A stretch of DNA of 64,000 nucleotides. Source: CAZUGA01 sp964619885 (lineage in GTDB: Bacteria; Pseudomonadota; Gammaproteobacteria; Methylococcales; UBA1147). This document shows, piece after piece, positions 35,886-44,640 of the stretch (position 1 is the stretch's first letter; every line of letters begins with the position of its first letter). Position numbers and translations under genes: made by a program. The stretch spans positions 41,156 to 105,155 of the forward strand of contig CAZUGA010000011.1 in NCBI GenBank assembly GCA_964619885.1. Direction: 5' to 3'. Under the pieces are notes generated by a model, which searched no databases, was not told the origin of the DNA, and saw only the letters and a program-made list of their open reading frames with translations.

Positions 35886-36697
35886 AACTCTTTCTGGTAT
35901 CCCAATTGAAGCCCAATACCCATGTCAGGACTACCGGTGCTAAAACCAACCACACCATACAAATTGACCGAAAACTTGGATGCATACTTCCAGGTCGCGT
36001 AAGAAACAAACTCCCAGGAATCTTCAGCGAAATCGGTTGTCGCTTCGCGGTAATCGCCTATCACGCCTCCACTCCATTCATCATTGACCTTGTAACCTAT
36101 CCCCAACGATGCGAAAAACGTATCGTTTATCTCGATACCTGCAGGATTACCGGTAAATCGATACCCAGTCGTTGCAAACGGCGAGAATTGTCCCATAGAG
36201 TGAAAGACGTCCAACTGAACCGTATAGTCGGCTTCACCGGTCCCCAAACCTTTATTTTCATCTGCCGTGGGAATTTTAACTTTGCCAGTCAACTCAAATG
36301 ACGGTAGATCATCCAAAAACCAAGTATAGGATCCGCTCAAAATGACATCGCCCAAGCCGGACTCTGTCGTGGTTACCAATTGTGTCGGAACACCGACAAT
36401 CGGACCGTCAGGACCACCCCCGATCACGCCACCTGCGCCTGTTATTCGGATATACGGGATGGTTAATTTCATCGTCCACGCATCGTAGTTATATTTTATT
36501 GTGTTGGGTACATACCATATTTCTGTGTTTGTCGGCTGTCCATAGTTGCCCGAGCTGTAATCAAAACCTGTCGTAAACTTCAGGCTACCCAAGTATTGCT
36601 CGGGCTGGTTTCCGTCGTTCGGGTTTACTTCAGCCAGCGCGGCATGCGCTGGAAAAATCGTACCGACCAACAAAAAAATATGTATAGACTTTGGCAT
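35876..36697 (-). CDS. Predicted outer-membrane beta-barrel protein
   Basis: From ATG 36697 (AGGGTG upstream) it encodes 273 residues with a signal peptide (about 1-22, ending AALAEV) and alternating beta strands to the C-terminus FWH. The pattern (FTTGFDYSSGNYG, IPYIRITG, ESGLGDVILSGSYTWF, VKIPTADENKGLGTGEADYTVQLD) resembles the transporter family annotated as MetA-pathway of phenol degradation. Its role here is probably export or surface anchoring. Third gene of the operon starting at 39036. Confidence 0.78.
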   Translation of the reverse strand: MPKSIHIFLLVGTIFPAHAALAEVNPNDGNQPEQYLGSLKFTTGFDYSSGNYGQPTNTEIWYVPNTIKYNYDAWTMKLTIPYIRITGAGGVIGGGPDGPIVGVPTQLVTTTESGLGDVILSGSYTWFLDDLPSFELTGKVKIPTADENKGLGTGEADYTVQLDVFHSMGQFSPFATTGYRFTGNPAGIEINDTFFASLGIGYKVNDEWSGGVIGDYREATTDFAEDSWEFVSYATWKYASKFSVNLYGVVGFSTGSPDMGIGLQLGYQKEFWH

Positions 36698-36740
36698 ATT
36701 ACACACCCTTTTTTTGTATTAGGAAATATGGCTAGTTCTG

Positions 36741-38198
36741 CTAATTTCGTCCGGAACGGTCCGGCCGATCTATTCTTTCGGGCCGGTCAGGTCTGACAAC
36801 GCGCTCCGGACGTTCGGGTCGCGTTGCGCGTTCTGGGCGTTCAGGCCGTACTGGTCTGTCTGGACGGTTTGGTCTGTCTGGACGATTCGGTCTGTCCACC
36901 CGATCACCTCGTTCGCTTCGGTCAGTTCGATCTCTTCGTTGGGACCGTTCTGAACGGTCGGACCGATCTGAGCGTTCGCCACTGCTCGATTTTTCCGAAC
37001 CGCTCGAATCAATATTGCGGCTCCCAGATGAATTAGAACCGGGAAATGTTAGCGTCTCGTCAAAGCCACGCTCGATGGTAATTCCATCAACCTCTATGCG
37101 ACCTTTTGTCGTCAAACGCCCGGAAACCCTTACCCGTCGTCCGGTTTTAATGGTTGATCTATCTCCGCCAATAATCCTAGCTTTATCGGAAATGGAAAGA
37201 TCAGTGAGTCCTAATCGCAAATTGCGACCCTCTGATCCCTGATCCAAGTACCCTTCTATATTAACCCTGGAGACCTTACCGCCAAACGGGATAGGACTTT
37301 CGACATCCACCACTCTCGCATTGATTTGACCCTGCTCCAAAACACCCCGTACCGATACAACGTTATCTTTACGGACACGAGAAACCGCTGATAAACCACG
37401 CAGATTAATCGGCGTTCCGTCGTCCACCTTGACAATTGCGCCCTCACGAAAAGACACCCGGCCACTGATACGGACATCTTTGGACGGCGTTGTACGCTCG
37501 ACTCTTGAGGCCATCACGGCGCCATTAGGGCGGCGCAAACCGCTAATTTTTACAAATTGCCCTTTAACCAGAGTAGCGGGATCGATAGGTAGTATATTAC
37601 CGTCCGTGACGATGCTGCGGCTGCCGAATCGAACGGATTGTCCCAGTACCTGGATCCGTCGCTCGGCAAGATTGACCGACGAAATCGGGCCCGATAATGC
37701 GTGATCGACCCGGATATTCTGCGCAACCACACGACTACCCACATTTTTTGCAACAACCTGGACAACCTGACCAATCGCAAGCGCTTTGTGTGAAGCCCGC
37801 TTGCCGTCAACCTGAACCGGTGTGCCTGGATCAAAATGAACCTCGACTCCATTGACGCAAATACTGGCAAATTCCGAAATCGTGCCTAGCAATCCAATTG
37901 TGTCCCCGTCGGCCAAATCGCCGGTTCCACCGATACCGCCATCACCCGACCCATGGCCGGTGCCACCAATTCCACTACCCTCATCCTGGAGGCCTGTACC
38001 GCCAATACCTCCGGTGTCATCTTCATGCCCGGTACCTCCGATACCACCGTCTTGATTTGTATGGCCGGTGCCGCCTATACCCCCAGGTTCAAATCTACAA
38101 TTGTCTGCTGTTGCTACAGTAGTCGACCCAAACAAGATAACTAGTACAAAACCAATAGCCCGTAGCATGAACCAAAACCTTTTACGATTCACATCCAT
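36741..38198 (-). CDS. DUF5666 protein with GGIGGTG repeats and Arg/Asp/Pro-rich tail
   Basis: A 485-residue exported protein. Signal peptide about 1-31. Residues 39-93 hold five GGIGGTG(H/L/D) motifs at a 12-residue period. Residues about 100-390 contain consecutive DUF5666 beta domains (for example GTISEFASICVNGVEVHFD, GPISSVNLAERRIQVLG, GRVSFREGAIVKVDDGT). From about 395 to the end is a Ser-rich then Arg/Asp/Glu/Pro repeat tail (RPDRP and RPERP units). The start overlaps the DUF6502 gene by 17 bp. Function unknown; likely periplasmic or surface associated. Confidence 0.82.
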   Translation of the reverse strand: MDVNRKRFWFMLRAIGFVLVILFGSTTVATADNCRFEPGGIGGTGHTNQDGGIGGTGHEDDTGGIGGTGLQDEGSGIGGTGHGSGDGGIGGTGDLADGDTIGLLGTISEFASICVNGVEVHFDPGTPVQVDGKRASHKALAIGQVVQVVAKNVGSRVVAQNIRVDHALSGPISSVNLAERRIQVLGQSVRFGSRSIVTDGNILPIDPATLVKGQFVKISGLRRPNGAVMASRVERTTPSKDVRISGRVSFREGAIVKVDDGTPINLRGLSAVSRVRKDNVVSVRGVLEQGQINARVVDVESPIPFGGKVSRVNIEGYLDQGSEGRNLRLGLTDLSISDKARIIGGDRSTIKTGRRVRVSGRLTTKGRIEVDGITIERGFDETLTFPGSNSSGSRNIDSSGSEKSSSGERSDRSDRSERSQRRDRTDRSERGDRVDRPNRPDRPNRPDRPVRPERPERATRPERPERVVRPDRPERIDRPDRSGRN

Positions 38199-39036
38199 CC
38201 TGATCTGGCGAACAAGGTTCGGCGTAAAAATAAATACCGAAGTTCATCCGGTGTTCCGGTTTCTGCCGGATCGTACCGTTATCTTCCAACGTAATCGCTT
38301 TTCGGTTCAACTCCTGAAGCAGTGCCATCCCTTTGTTTTTTGCCAATCCGTTCAGTTCGGCAACTGCATCGACATTCAATCGATTATAGTAAACGCTTCG
38401 CTCAAGAAACGCGGGCGCCGCACCCAACATATTGCTGACACCGGCAGCAATGTGATCATGTAAATTCTGCCCAAAATAAAACGCCTTTTCATCAAAGCCC
38501 TTTTCCGGAATGAAAGCGTTCGTGTTCAATATCACCCGGTCTCGTTCGTCCATATGCACAATACCCAGTCTCAACCATTCATCCAGAACGACACGCGAGC
38601 GGATGTCTTTGCTGACCGAAATAACCAAGGCTTCGAATGATAACTCGCCACCGTCTTTGATGAGTCGAGGCAACGAAAGCGGGCGGGCATTTTGGTCCTG
38701 ATACTTGGGCAAACTGGTCCATTTTGCGACTAATTGTGCACCCAAAGAAATAGAGTTCGGCGCGACGTAATCGTGTCTCGCGTGTTCCTGTAAACGTTTT
38801 ACATCCTTTCTATGCACACCGGTCAATAAGGAAATCCGACTGACCGACTGTTTCCTTCCTTCGATCACAAAGTCATCCGCCGCAGTTTCTACATACAACT
38901 TCTTTATTAGATTACAGAATGTCGCATAACCGATGCCATGCGCAATCAATAATTTGATCAATGGACGCAGCAGCCGACTAAGCGCATTCATGAGAGATGA
39001 GGGTGGGGAACCAACGATTTCGATGCTATCCAGCAT
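38182..39036 (-). CDS. DUF6502 family protein
   Basis: A 284-residue cytoplasmic protein beginning with a helical region LSRLLRPLIKLLIAHGIGYATFCNLIKKLYVETAADDF, then a segment like a helix-turn-helix (SVSRISLLTGVHRKDVKRLQEHA), which fits the DUF6502 pattern. A DNA-binding regulatory function is plausible but not shown. It is first in an operon with DUF5666, the outer-membrane protein and the SGNH-TPR protein. A 17-bp palindrome sits 22 bp upstream of its ATG, so it might bind this site itself. Confidence 0.8.
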   Translation of the reverse strand: MLDSIEIVGSPPSSLMNALSRLLRPLIKLLIAHGIGYATFCNLIKKLYVETAADDFVIEGRKQSVSRISLLTGVHRKDVKRLQEHARHDYVAPNSISLGAQLVAKWTSLPKYQDQNARPLSLPRLIKDGGELSFEALVISVSKDIRSRVVLDEWLRLGIVHMDERDRVILNTNAFIPEKGFDEKAFYFGQNLHDHIAAGVSNMLGAAPAFLERSVYYNRLNVDAVAELNGLAKNKGMALLQELNRKAITLEDNGTIRQKPEHRMNFGIYFYAEPCSPDQDGCES

Positions 39037-39057
39037 TTTGAAATGCTCGCGTAGTTT

Positions 39058-39074
39058 GTGGGAATATTTACCAC
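39058..39074. promoter_or_regulatory. 17-bp palindrome, copy 3 of 3
   Basis: GTGGGAATATTTACCAC, 22 bp upstream of the DUF6502 start. Shares RTGGGAWWWTTTNCCAC with the copies at 33618 and 33653. Its place close to the start codon is typical of a repressor or autoregulatory site. Confidence 0.5.
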
Positions 39075-39228
39075 GATTGTATTGAATTTGACTACGCCTG
39101 AATAGTCCACCGACAATTCTCCTTGATAATCACGTGTTGATTTAACAAACGGTGAAGACTCCTAATCATCAAGACGAAAACATCCAACAGACAAAACCTA
39201 GAACACAAACGTAGCACCGCAGTCAAGC

Positions 39229-39822
39229 TCATTCACTTCCCACCACCTTTTCCACAAACTCAACATAGCGGCGCGCTTTGCAATCACCGTTGCTTTTAAT
39301 TGAGCGGACAGCCTTTAACGCTTTTGCCAAATGCTTATGACATCGGTAAGTCTGCAATAAACAAGAATCCAAAGATCCTGCTGTTTTTTGGTACGCTTCT
39401 AAAAAAGAGCCATTGATCTCGTCAACCGGGATCTTTTCTGCGTCTTCGAAGTCCATTTCGGCGATAAAAGTAGCGGCATCCAATTCCGGATCCCCCACGC
39501 AAACCCGGTCAAAGTCGACCAGACCCAAACCCTGTTCCGATATTAACCATTGGTGTGGATGTGGCGCTCCGTGGAGCGGTTTGGGCGGCCTATCGGTCAA
39601 TCGGTGGTTTTTTTCCAATTTGTCCAATATACGGTTGAGCTTATTGGCAAGATCTGGCATTTGTCTTGATAGTTCAGACGCATATTTGGTCGTTCGCTTG
39701 AGCTGTTCGGCTCCACCAAATTTTAGGGTTGGCTTTAAACGACTTTGCGTGAGGCTCGCGGCGGCATTGCCGATACACTCGGCAATACGGCTTCCTCCGG
39801 AACTAAATAGCTGATCAATCAC
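39229..39822 (-). CDS. APH-like phosphotransferase, C-terminal half
   Basis: C-terminal part of a protein-kinase-fold phosphotransferase. It is in the same frame as the open frame 39844-40425 and is separated from it by a single TAA (39844-39846) and seven sense codons; the GTG at 39822 could restart translation. The catalytic loop reads LHGAPHPHQW in place of the family's HGDxHxxN, so both the catalytic Asp and the Asn are replaced. The metal-binding DFD (VDFDRVCVGDPELD) is retained. Either a decaying gene or a pseudokinase. Confidence 0.7.
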   Translation of the reverse strand: MIDQLFSSGGSRIAECIGNAAASLTQSRLKPTLKFGGAEQLKRTTKYASELSRQMPDLANKLNRILDKLEKNHRLTDRPPKPLHGAPHPHQWLISEQGLGLVDFDRVCVGDPELDAATFIAEMDFEDAEKIPVDEINGSFLEAYQKTAGSLDSCLLQTYRCHKHLAKALKAVRSIKSNGDCKARRYVEFVEKVVGSE

Positions 39823-39843
39823 AGATTCGCCGGGTACGGTCTG

Positions 39844-40425
39844 TTACCACAGTGTATCGGTGGATGGGTCCCAAGCCATCGGTTCCGCAACAGCAAACTG
39901 TAACTGACCATCATTCGCAGCCTCCCACAACGCAATGCTTTCCCGGTAAATCTGTTCACCCCTTTTGTCGGCAAACATCTTTCCGAATACCTGCCCGGAA
40001 CGGTTTGATTTTGACACTCGAAATGTACACCGTTTGTACGGTCGGTAGCGTAATACCTCGAGGTCTTCGACATCTTCAAGCACTCCGGCCAGTTTAGTCA
40101 GGCAAGGGTCATCCGGAAACCTTCGCAATTGTAACCAGCCCAACGACGAATCAAAATATTGAATCGTTTTTCGGTCGGCGAGCGGTTGATCGTCAAATAT
40201 TTCAACAAAACAAATGTTTCTCGAACATTGGGGGTGTTCGTAGAGGATCGCCGCATAGGGTGAACCGCCGGGATCCAATCGACCGAAACTTCGTTTCCAA
40301 ACGAATGAATGATCCCAGTCAGGCCAACGTTGAACCGCCATATCAATTATTTTTCTAGACCACGATTTTTCGACCAGAACGTTTAAACGCTCTCTATAGC
40401 GCTCAAAGACTGAACGAGATCGCAT
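39844..40425 (-). CDS. APH-like phosphotransferase, N-terminal half
   Basis: N-terminal lobe of the interrupted phosphotransferase, 193 residues ending at an in-frame TAA. It includes the strands EVLRYRPYKRCTFRVSK and GQVFGKMFADKRGEQIY, the latter with the likely ATP-binding Lys. ATG 40425 overlaps the ABC-exporter stop in TGATG, so it is coupled to that gene. Together with the downstream half it would give about 399 residues, comparable to the intact homolog encoded at 51197. Confidence 0.7.
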   Translation of the reverse strand: MRSRSVFERYRERLNVLVEKSWSRKIIDMAVQRWPDWDHSFVWKRSFGRLDPGGSPYAAILYEHPQCSRNICFVEIFDDQPLADRKTIQYFDSSLGWLQLRRFPDDPCLTKLAGVLEDVEDLEVLRYRPYKRCTFRVSKSNRSGQVFGKMFADKRGEQIYRESIALWEAANDGQLQFAVAEPMAWDPSTDTLW

Positions 40426-42206
40426 CAACCGAGCCCTTCTACAACGGTTTCCGAATTACCATATTCTGATTGAGTCAATTCACCTGATTCCAAGATCAAT
40501 ACCTTATCGGCGCGATCGATTATGATGGGTTGGTGCGAGATAACTAAACAGGTTTTACTGGGTCGGATCTGATCCAGCGCGTTAAGTATTATTTTTTGAG
40601 ACTTCGTGTCAATATTCGCCAACGGCTCATCTAGCAACAGAATCGGCCGATCCAACAATAAGGTCCGTGCCAATGAGAACCGAGCACGCTGCCCCCCGCT
40701 TAAGTTTATGCCGTCCTCAGCCAAATTAGTATCCAATTCATCGGGCAATTGCTGAATGTATTGGTCCAAATCGACCAAACTTAGGGCCTGCCAGATGCGG
40801 GTATCATCCGCTGGAAGATCATGGGTCCATAGCAGCTGTCGGATCGTACCCGCAAATAGGTCATGTTGTTGCAACATGACTGCGAACTGTTTACGCAGGG
40901 ACAGTAACGCAATCTCCGGATAGGGCTTGTGATCCAGATAGATTCCACCCGACAAAGGTTCCAATTGCCTCAACAGAAGGGCAATAAGCGTGCTTTTGCC
41001 GCCCCCGCTGGGTCCGGATACCACAACCAATTGACCTTTCTTAAGTTTAAAACTGATATCGCGCAGACGAAACGGGTCGGAGCTTTGGTTAGCGTATGCA
41101 AAATTTACGTTACGAAATTCAATCAGTCCGTCACAGAGGTAAATCGGTGTTGTATCAGAACAATTTTCGACCGGTGGAATTTCAACGAACAATGCCGCCA
41201 ACCGTTCTCCCCGACTAATTCCTCGGCTCACAGCTAACGCGAGTTCATTGATTTTCTCAACCGGCTTGAGCAACTGAATGATATAGGCAATAAACACGGT
41301 CATATCACCGACTGTAAGCTGGCCGCGCAGGACATAAAGGGCACATACACCCATGATCAATGCCACAGCGATGCCATTGACCACTTGCATCGCGCGTTCC
41401 ATTCCGACCGCAACGCGGACTTGTTTAATGCCCGCCGCCAGGCTTCGCTTGTTAATGGCATGAAAATGCCGTTGGGTATGATTTTCAATACTCAGGGCCT
41501 GTATAGTCGGCAAAGCCTTTATAATTTCCTGGGAAAATCCTGCAACCACACCTTCTTGTGAGCGCTTTTCACGCGACGCTTCGTGCAAGCGAGCACCAAA
41601 AAATAGGACGATTAACGCCATGATGCCAACAATCACCAAACCGGCCAGCGCCAACCATGGCTCGATCCAAAACATGACGCCCATTACAAACACAGACAAC
41701 GTAAGATGCCGAAAGATTGTTGGAATGGTTCTGGTCAGCAATCGAACGAACTGGTAGACGTCACCGCTAATCCGAAACACCAGATCACCTTTGCTGTAAT
41801 TGGATCGCAGCGGCAAAGGTAAATTTTGCAATCTCTGCAAAACCCTTAGCCTAAATAGCAGCACTAACTTCTCCCGAACGCGGGCGCTGATTAGTTTATC
41901 GGCCGCGCTAAAAAGGGCCGCAGTCAACGCGATCAGCGCGTAGCTACAGGCGAATAGAATCGTCAGATTCGTCGCTGATGAATCAATGCTGAACTCTGTA
42001 GACAGAACCCGTTGTACCGCGTGCAGTGATTCCGGTAAGGGATTCCCGGCCAGCACGTAATCGATGGTCAACTTCAACGGCCAAGGAAGAAGAACAATCG
42101 CACCCGCTGCGAGCAAACTAAGGGTATAAGCGCTCGCCAATTGCCAACGGCAAGCCCATAAATCATTCCCAATTAGCGTTGACCAAAGTAAGAACCTTTT
42201 CTTCAC
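40425..42206 (-). CDS. ABC exporter with fused ATPase and membrane domain
   Basis: A 593-residue type I exporter half-transporter of the MsbA/lipid-A-exporter-like class. Six transmembrane helices lie in residues 20-310 and the ATPase in about 345-585, with Walker A GPSGGGKST, a Q-loop at VMLQQHD, signature LSGGQRARFS, Walker B ILLLDEP and the switch His in VISHQ. As a homodimer it could flip a lipid-linked glycan or glycolipid across the inner membrane. The frame begins with GTG. It is coupled to the interrupted kinase gene, and lies near glycosyltransferases on both sides. Confidence 0.9.
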   Translation of the reverse strand: MKKRFLLWSTLIGNDLWACRWQLASAYTLSLLAAGAIVLLPWPLKLTIDYVLAGNPLPESLHAVQRVLSTEFSIDSSATNLTILFACSYALIALTAALFSAADKLISARVREKLVLLFRLRVLQRLQNLPLPLRSNYSKGDLVFRISGDVYQFVRLLTRTIPTIFRHLTLSVFVMGVMFWIEPWLALAGLVIVGIMALIVLFFGARLHEASREKRSQEGVVAGFSQEIIKALPTIQALSIENHTQRHFHAINKRSLAAGIKQVRVAVGMERAMQVVNGIAVALIMGVCALYVLRGQLTVGDMTVFIAYIIQLLKPVEKINELALAVSRGISRGERLAALFVEIPPVENCSDTTPIYLCDGLIEFRNVNFAYANQSSDPFRLRDISFKLKKGQLVVVSGPSGGGKSTLIALLLRQLEPLSGGIYLDHKPYPEIALLSLRKQFAVMLQQHDLFAGTIRQLLWTHDLPADDTRIWQALSLVDLDQYIQQLPDELDTNLAEDGINLSGGQRARFSLARTLLLDRPILLLDEPLANIDTKSQKIILNALDQIRPSKTCLVISHQPIIIDRADKVLILESGELTQSEYGNSETVVEGLG

Positions 42207-42636
42207 CGGCCGGCCCCTGAGTTCTGATTAGTTTTCAAAAATAAACTCCGATAATACTAAGCCCTTTTCTTGGCGCTAAGACATCGTTTTTATCCATCAT
42301 TGATATTCAATCCGGGTAGCCCTTCAATCCGTCCATGCAAAAACACAACGAACTTAACCACCATTTAATCCACGACCGGAACCTTATTGATCGAACAAAT
42401 ATACATGTATATCCAACGTGCCTAAGGAAAAGTTCAAATCAAATCATTGAAGCAGCGGTCGGCGGGAGAAAAGATTTCAACATTAATTGGATGACCAACC
42501 CAGAATTAACAAATGTGTTGAACTTTTTGGTCGTAAGATCAGATTAACGATAGTGACATGACTGGTTACTACAATGATCGTCGGGCCGCATAGTTAGCCA
42601 ATACGCATCGTTCCAAATCCGGTAGTTTGCGACCCT
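42207..42636. other. Divergent intergenic region
   Basis: A 430-bp gap between the ABC exporter and the barrel gene, which diverge, so it should hold two promoters. I see no convincing -35/-10 pair and no copy of the 17-bp palindrome. The 70-codon plus-strand frame at 42335 has no protein-like character. Confidence 0.45.
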
Positions 42637-44598
42637 ATGAATAACAACAAGAACAAGCATTTATATGGATCCTTCAGCCCAATTAGTTTTAATCTAGAAT
42701 TGAATAGAACTCATTCCGCCACCAATCGTCCTAAAAATTGGCTGCATTTTCGAATAGGTGGATTTGGTTTCCATCTGCTGTCATTGTTTATCGTAATAGG
42801 GTTATTTATCGAATCCGCCCATGCCGTCAACTTGCTTAACAGGCGAATTAAGGCAACCGGAATTCTAAAAGACGGCAAAGTTGTCGTTTACAAATTTAAA
42901 TATCGAAAGGTTAGCCGGGACGCGAGAGCCGGCCGGGTGAATGGACAAATCCAACAACTCAACCTAACAGACAAAACCCTGTCTATTGGCCCTGTCACCG
43001 TTGAGTGGAATTCGCGTACGCGGTTTGACCAGATTGCCGAAACTGGACTAGAAGATGGCATGGCGATCAAGGTCGTCGGCATCATTTCTTCAAAAGGCCG
43101 GATTCTAGCCAAGCAATTCGAACCTGGATCGTCGGAAATCGTCGACGATAAAACGATTCAAGTTCTGGGGACCATCAGCGATGTTGAAACACTTCCGGAT
43201 GGCGCCCTATTGGCTAATGTCATGGGATTTCCGGTACTCATTTCGGCGAGGCAAGTATCCCCAGCGTTGCTGCTGACGCGAAAACAGGATGACCGCCGAC
43301 CGGACCAACAACGGAAAATCGAATTGTTCGGCCGACCGCTTACCATCGGTGGAGAAATCGGCGTGACGCCACGATACCGGGGAAACTTCAACCTAGACCC
43401 AAATCGAAATCGCGATCGGGTTCGGTTGGATACGCAGGCGGAAGTGGAACTATTTTACCCTTGGAGTGCCAATATCGCGTTCTTTCTCGAAGGACAGGCA
43501 TCCTATGAACAAAATCTGTACCGTGGGAATTCGTCTCGATTAGGGTCTGAGGCCTTGCTACGGCGCGGCCAAATGTGGGCATTTTGGGGCGATATAGAAA
43601 ACAGCGGGGTCAGCCTGCAAGTGGGTCGGCAAAACTTCCGCGAACGTCGGGAATGGTGGTGGGACAATGATCTAGACGCGGTTCGGATCTTTTACGACCA
43701 ACCGTTTATCCATGCCGAAGCCGGAATTTCCCAACAACTTTTTCCGGTGTCTACTGCAGACGACGGAATCCCCTCAGACGAAGAGGGTATCTTGCGCGTA
43801 TTATCACATGTCAATTGGCTATGGACCTCAAAGCAAGAATTAGCCCTATTTTTTCTGTATCAGGACGATCATTCCTCAAGACCCGCATTGCGAGACCGTG
43901 TTAGCGATGATCGGGTCGACCCGGTCGACGGCGACTTTACCTGGCTAGGGATCCGTACATTCAACAGATTTGCAAGCTCGGATTTCGGGGAATTTGATTT
44001 TTGGGCCGACACGGTTTGGATAGACGGTGAAGAAATCACGTTTGATTTCGATGACTCGAATACCCCCGGCTTTTCTCAAGTTGACGCCATCGCCGAAAGG
44101 CATATCAGCGGGTGGGCTCTGGATCTGGGTTTAATCTGGGAGATCCCAGTGTCGTGGAGACCCGCGTTAACCTTCGGCTATGCAGTCGGAACACGAGATT
44201 TCAGGCAAACCGGCTTGCAGGATAACAACAATCGATTTCGCTCGGTCAGCCGATTTCGATATTACGGTGAATTGCTGCGCCCCGAGCTGTCGAATCTGCA
44301 CATTTGGACCGTGGCCCTTACCCTTCCCATTTTGCAAAATAGTTCCGTGACCGCGCTCTACCACTATTATCGACAGGTTGAACCACGACCATTTCTGAGG
44401 GACGGGCGCCTCAATGCCGATCCTAACGGGATCAGCCCTTCGATCGGACACGAATGGGATTTGGTCATCGGTTTAGAAGAATGGCAAAACTGGGAATTCG
44501 AATTGGTCACCGCCGTCTTCAAAGCGGATTCTGCGTACGGTTCGCTTTCGGGAAATATCGCGGTGAACGCTGTTTTTAAAATCAATTACAACTTTTAG
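42637..44598 (+). CDS. Outer-membrane barrel (alginate-export-like) with DUF5666-like N-terminus
   Basis: A 653-residue outer-membrane protein. A long N-terminus ends in a signal sequence (hydrophobic stretch about 48-67, cleavage near SAHA). Residues about 70-225 resemble DUF5666 domains (GRVNGQIQQLNLTDKTLSIGPVTVEW; VLGTISDVETLPDGALLANVMG). From about 245 to the end is an 18-strand-type barrel like the AlgE alginate-export family, with LQVGRQNFRERREWWWDNDLDAVR and a C-terminal strand ending KINYNF. It probably lets a polymer cross the outer membrane. It is followed 42 bp later by the nucleotidyltransferase-kinase gene. Confidence 0.82.
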   Translation: MNNNKNKHLYGSFSPISFNLELNRTHSATNRPKNWLHFRIGGFGFHLLSLFIVIGLFIESAHAVNLLNRRIKATGILKDGKVVVYKFKYRKVSRDARAGRVNGQIQQLNLTDKTLSIGPVTVEWNSRTRFDQIAETGLEDGMAIKVVGIISSKGRILAKQFEPGSSEIVDDKTIQVLGTISDVETLPDGALLANVMGFPVLISARQVSPALLLTRKQDDRRPDQQRKIELFGRPLTIGGEIGVTPRYRGNFNLDPNRNRDRVRLDTQAEVELFYPWSANIAFFLEGQASYEQNLYRGNSSRLGSEALLRRGQMWAFWGDIENSGVSLQVGRQNFRERREWWWDNDLDAVRIFYDQPFIHAEAGISQQLFPVSTADDGIPSDEEGILRVLSHVNWLWTSKQELALFFLYQDDHSSRPALRDRVSDDRVDPVDGDFTWLGIRTFNRFASSDFGEFDFWADTVWIDGEEITFDFDDSNTPGFSQVDAIAERHISGWALDLGLIWEIPVSWRPALTFGYAVGTRDFRQTGLQDNNNRFRSVSRFRYYGELLRPELSNLHIWTVALTLPILQNSSVTALYHYYRQVEPRPFLRDGRLNADPNGISPSIGHEWDLVIGLEEWQNWEFELVTAVFKADSAYGSLSGNIAVNAVFKINYNF

Positions 44599-44640
44599 AC
44601 ATAACTATCGCCAACGGTTGAATTTGAGCTGTACTAATCA

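Noticed and set aside
37940..38095. Possible CRISPR-like array from regularly spaced repeats
   Set aside because: These are coding repeats for GGIGGTG in a long open frame; units are imperfect and no cas genes are present.
42335..42547. 70-codon plus-strand frame before the barrel gene
   Set aside because: No ribosome binding site and no recognisable pattern.
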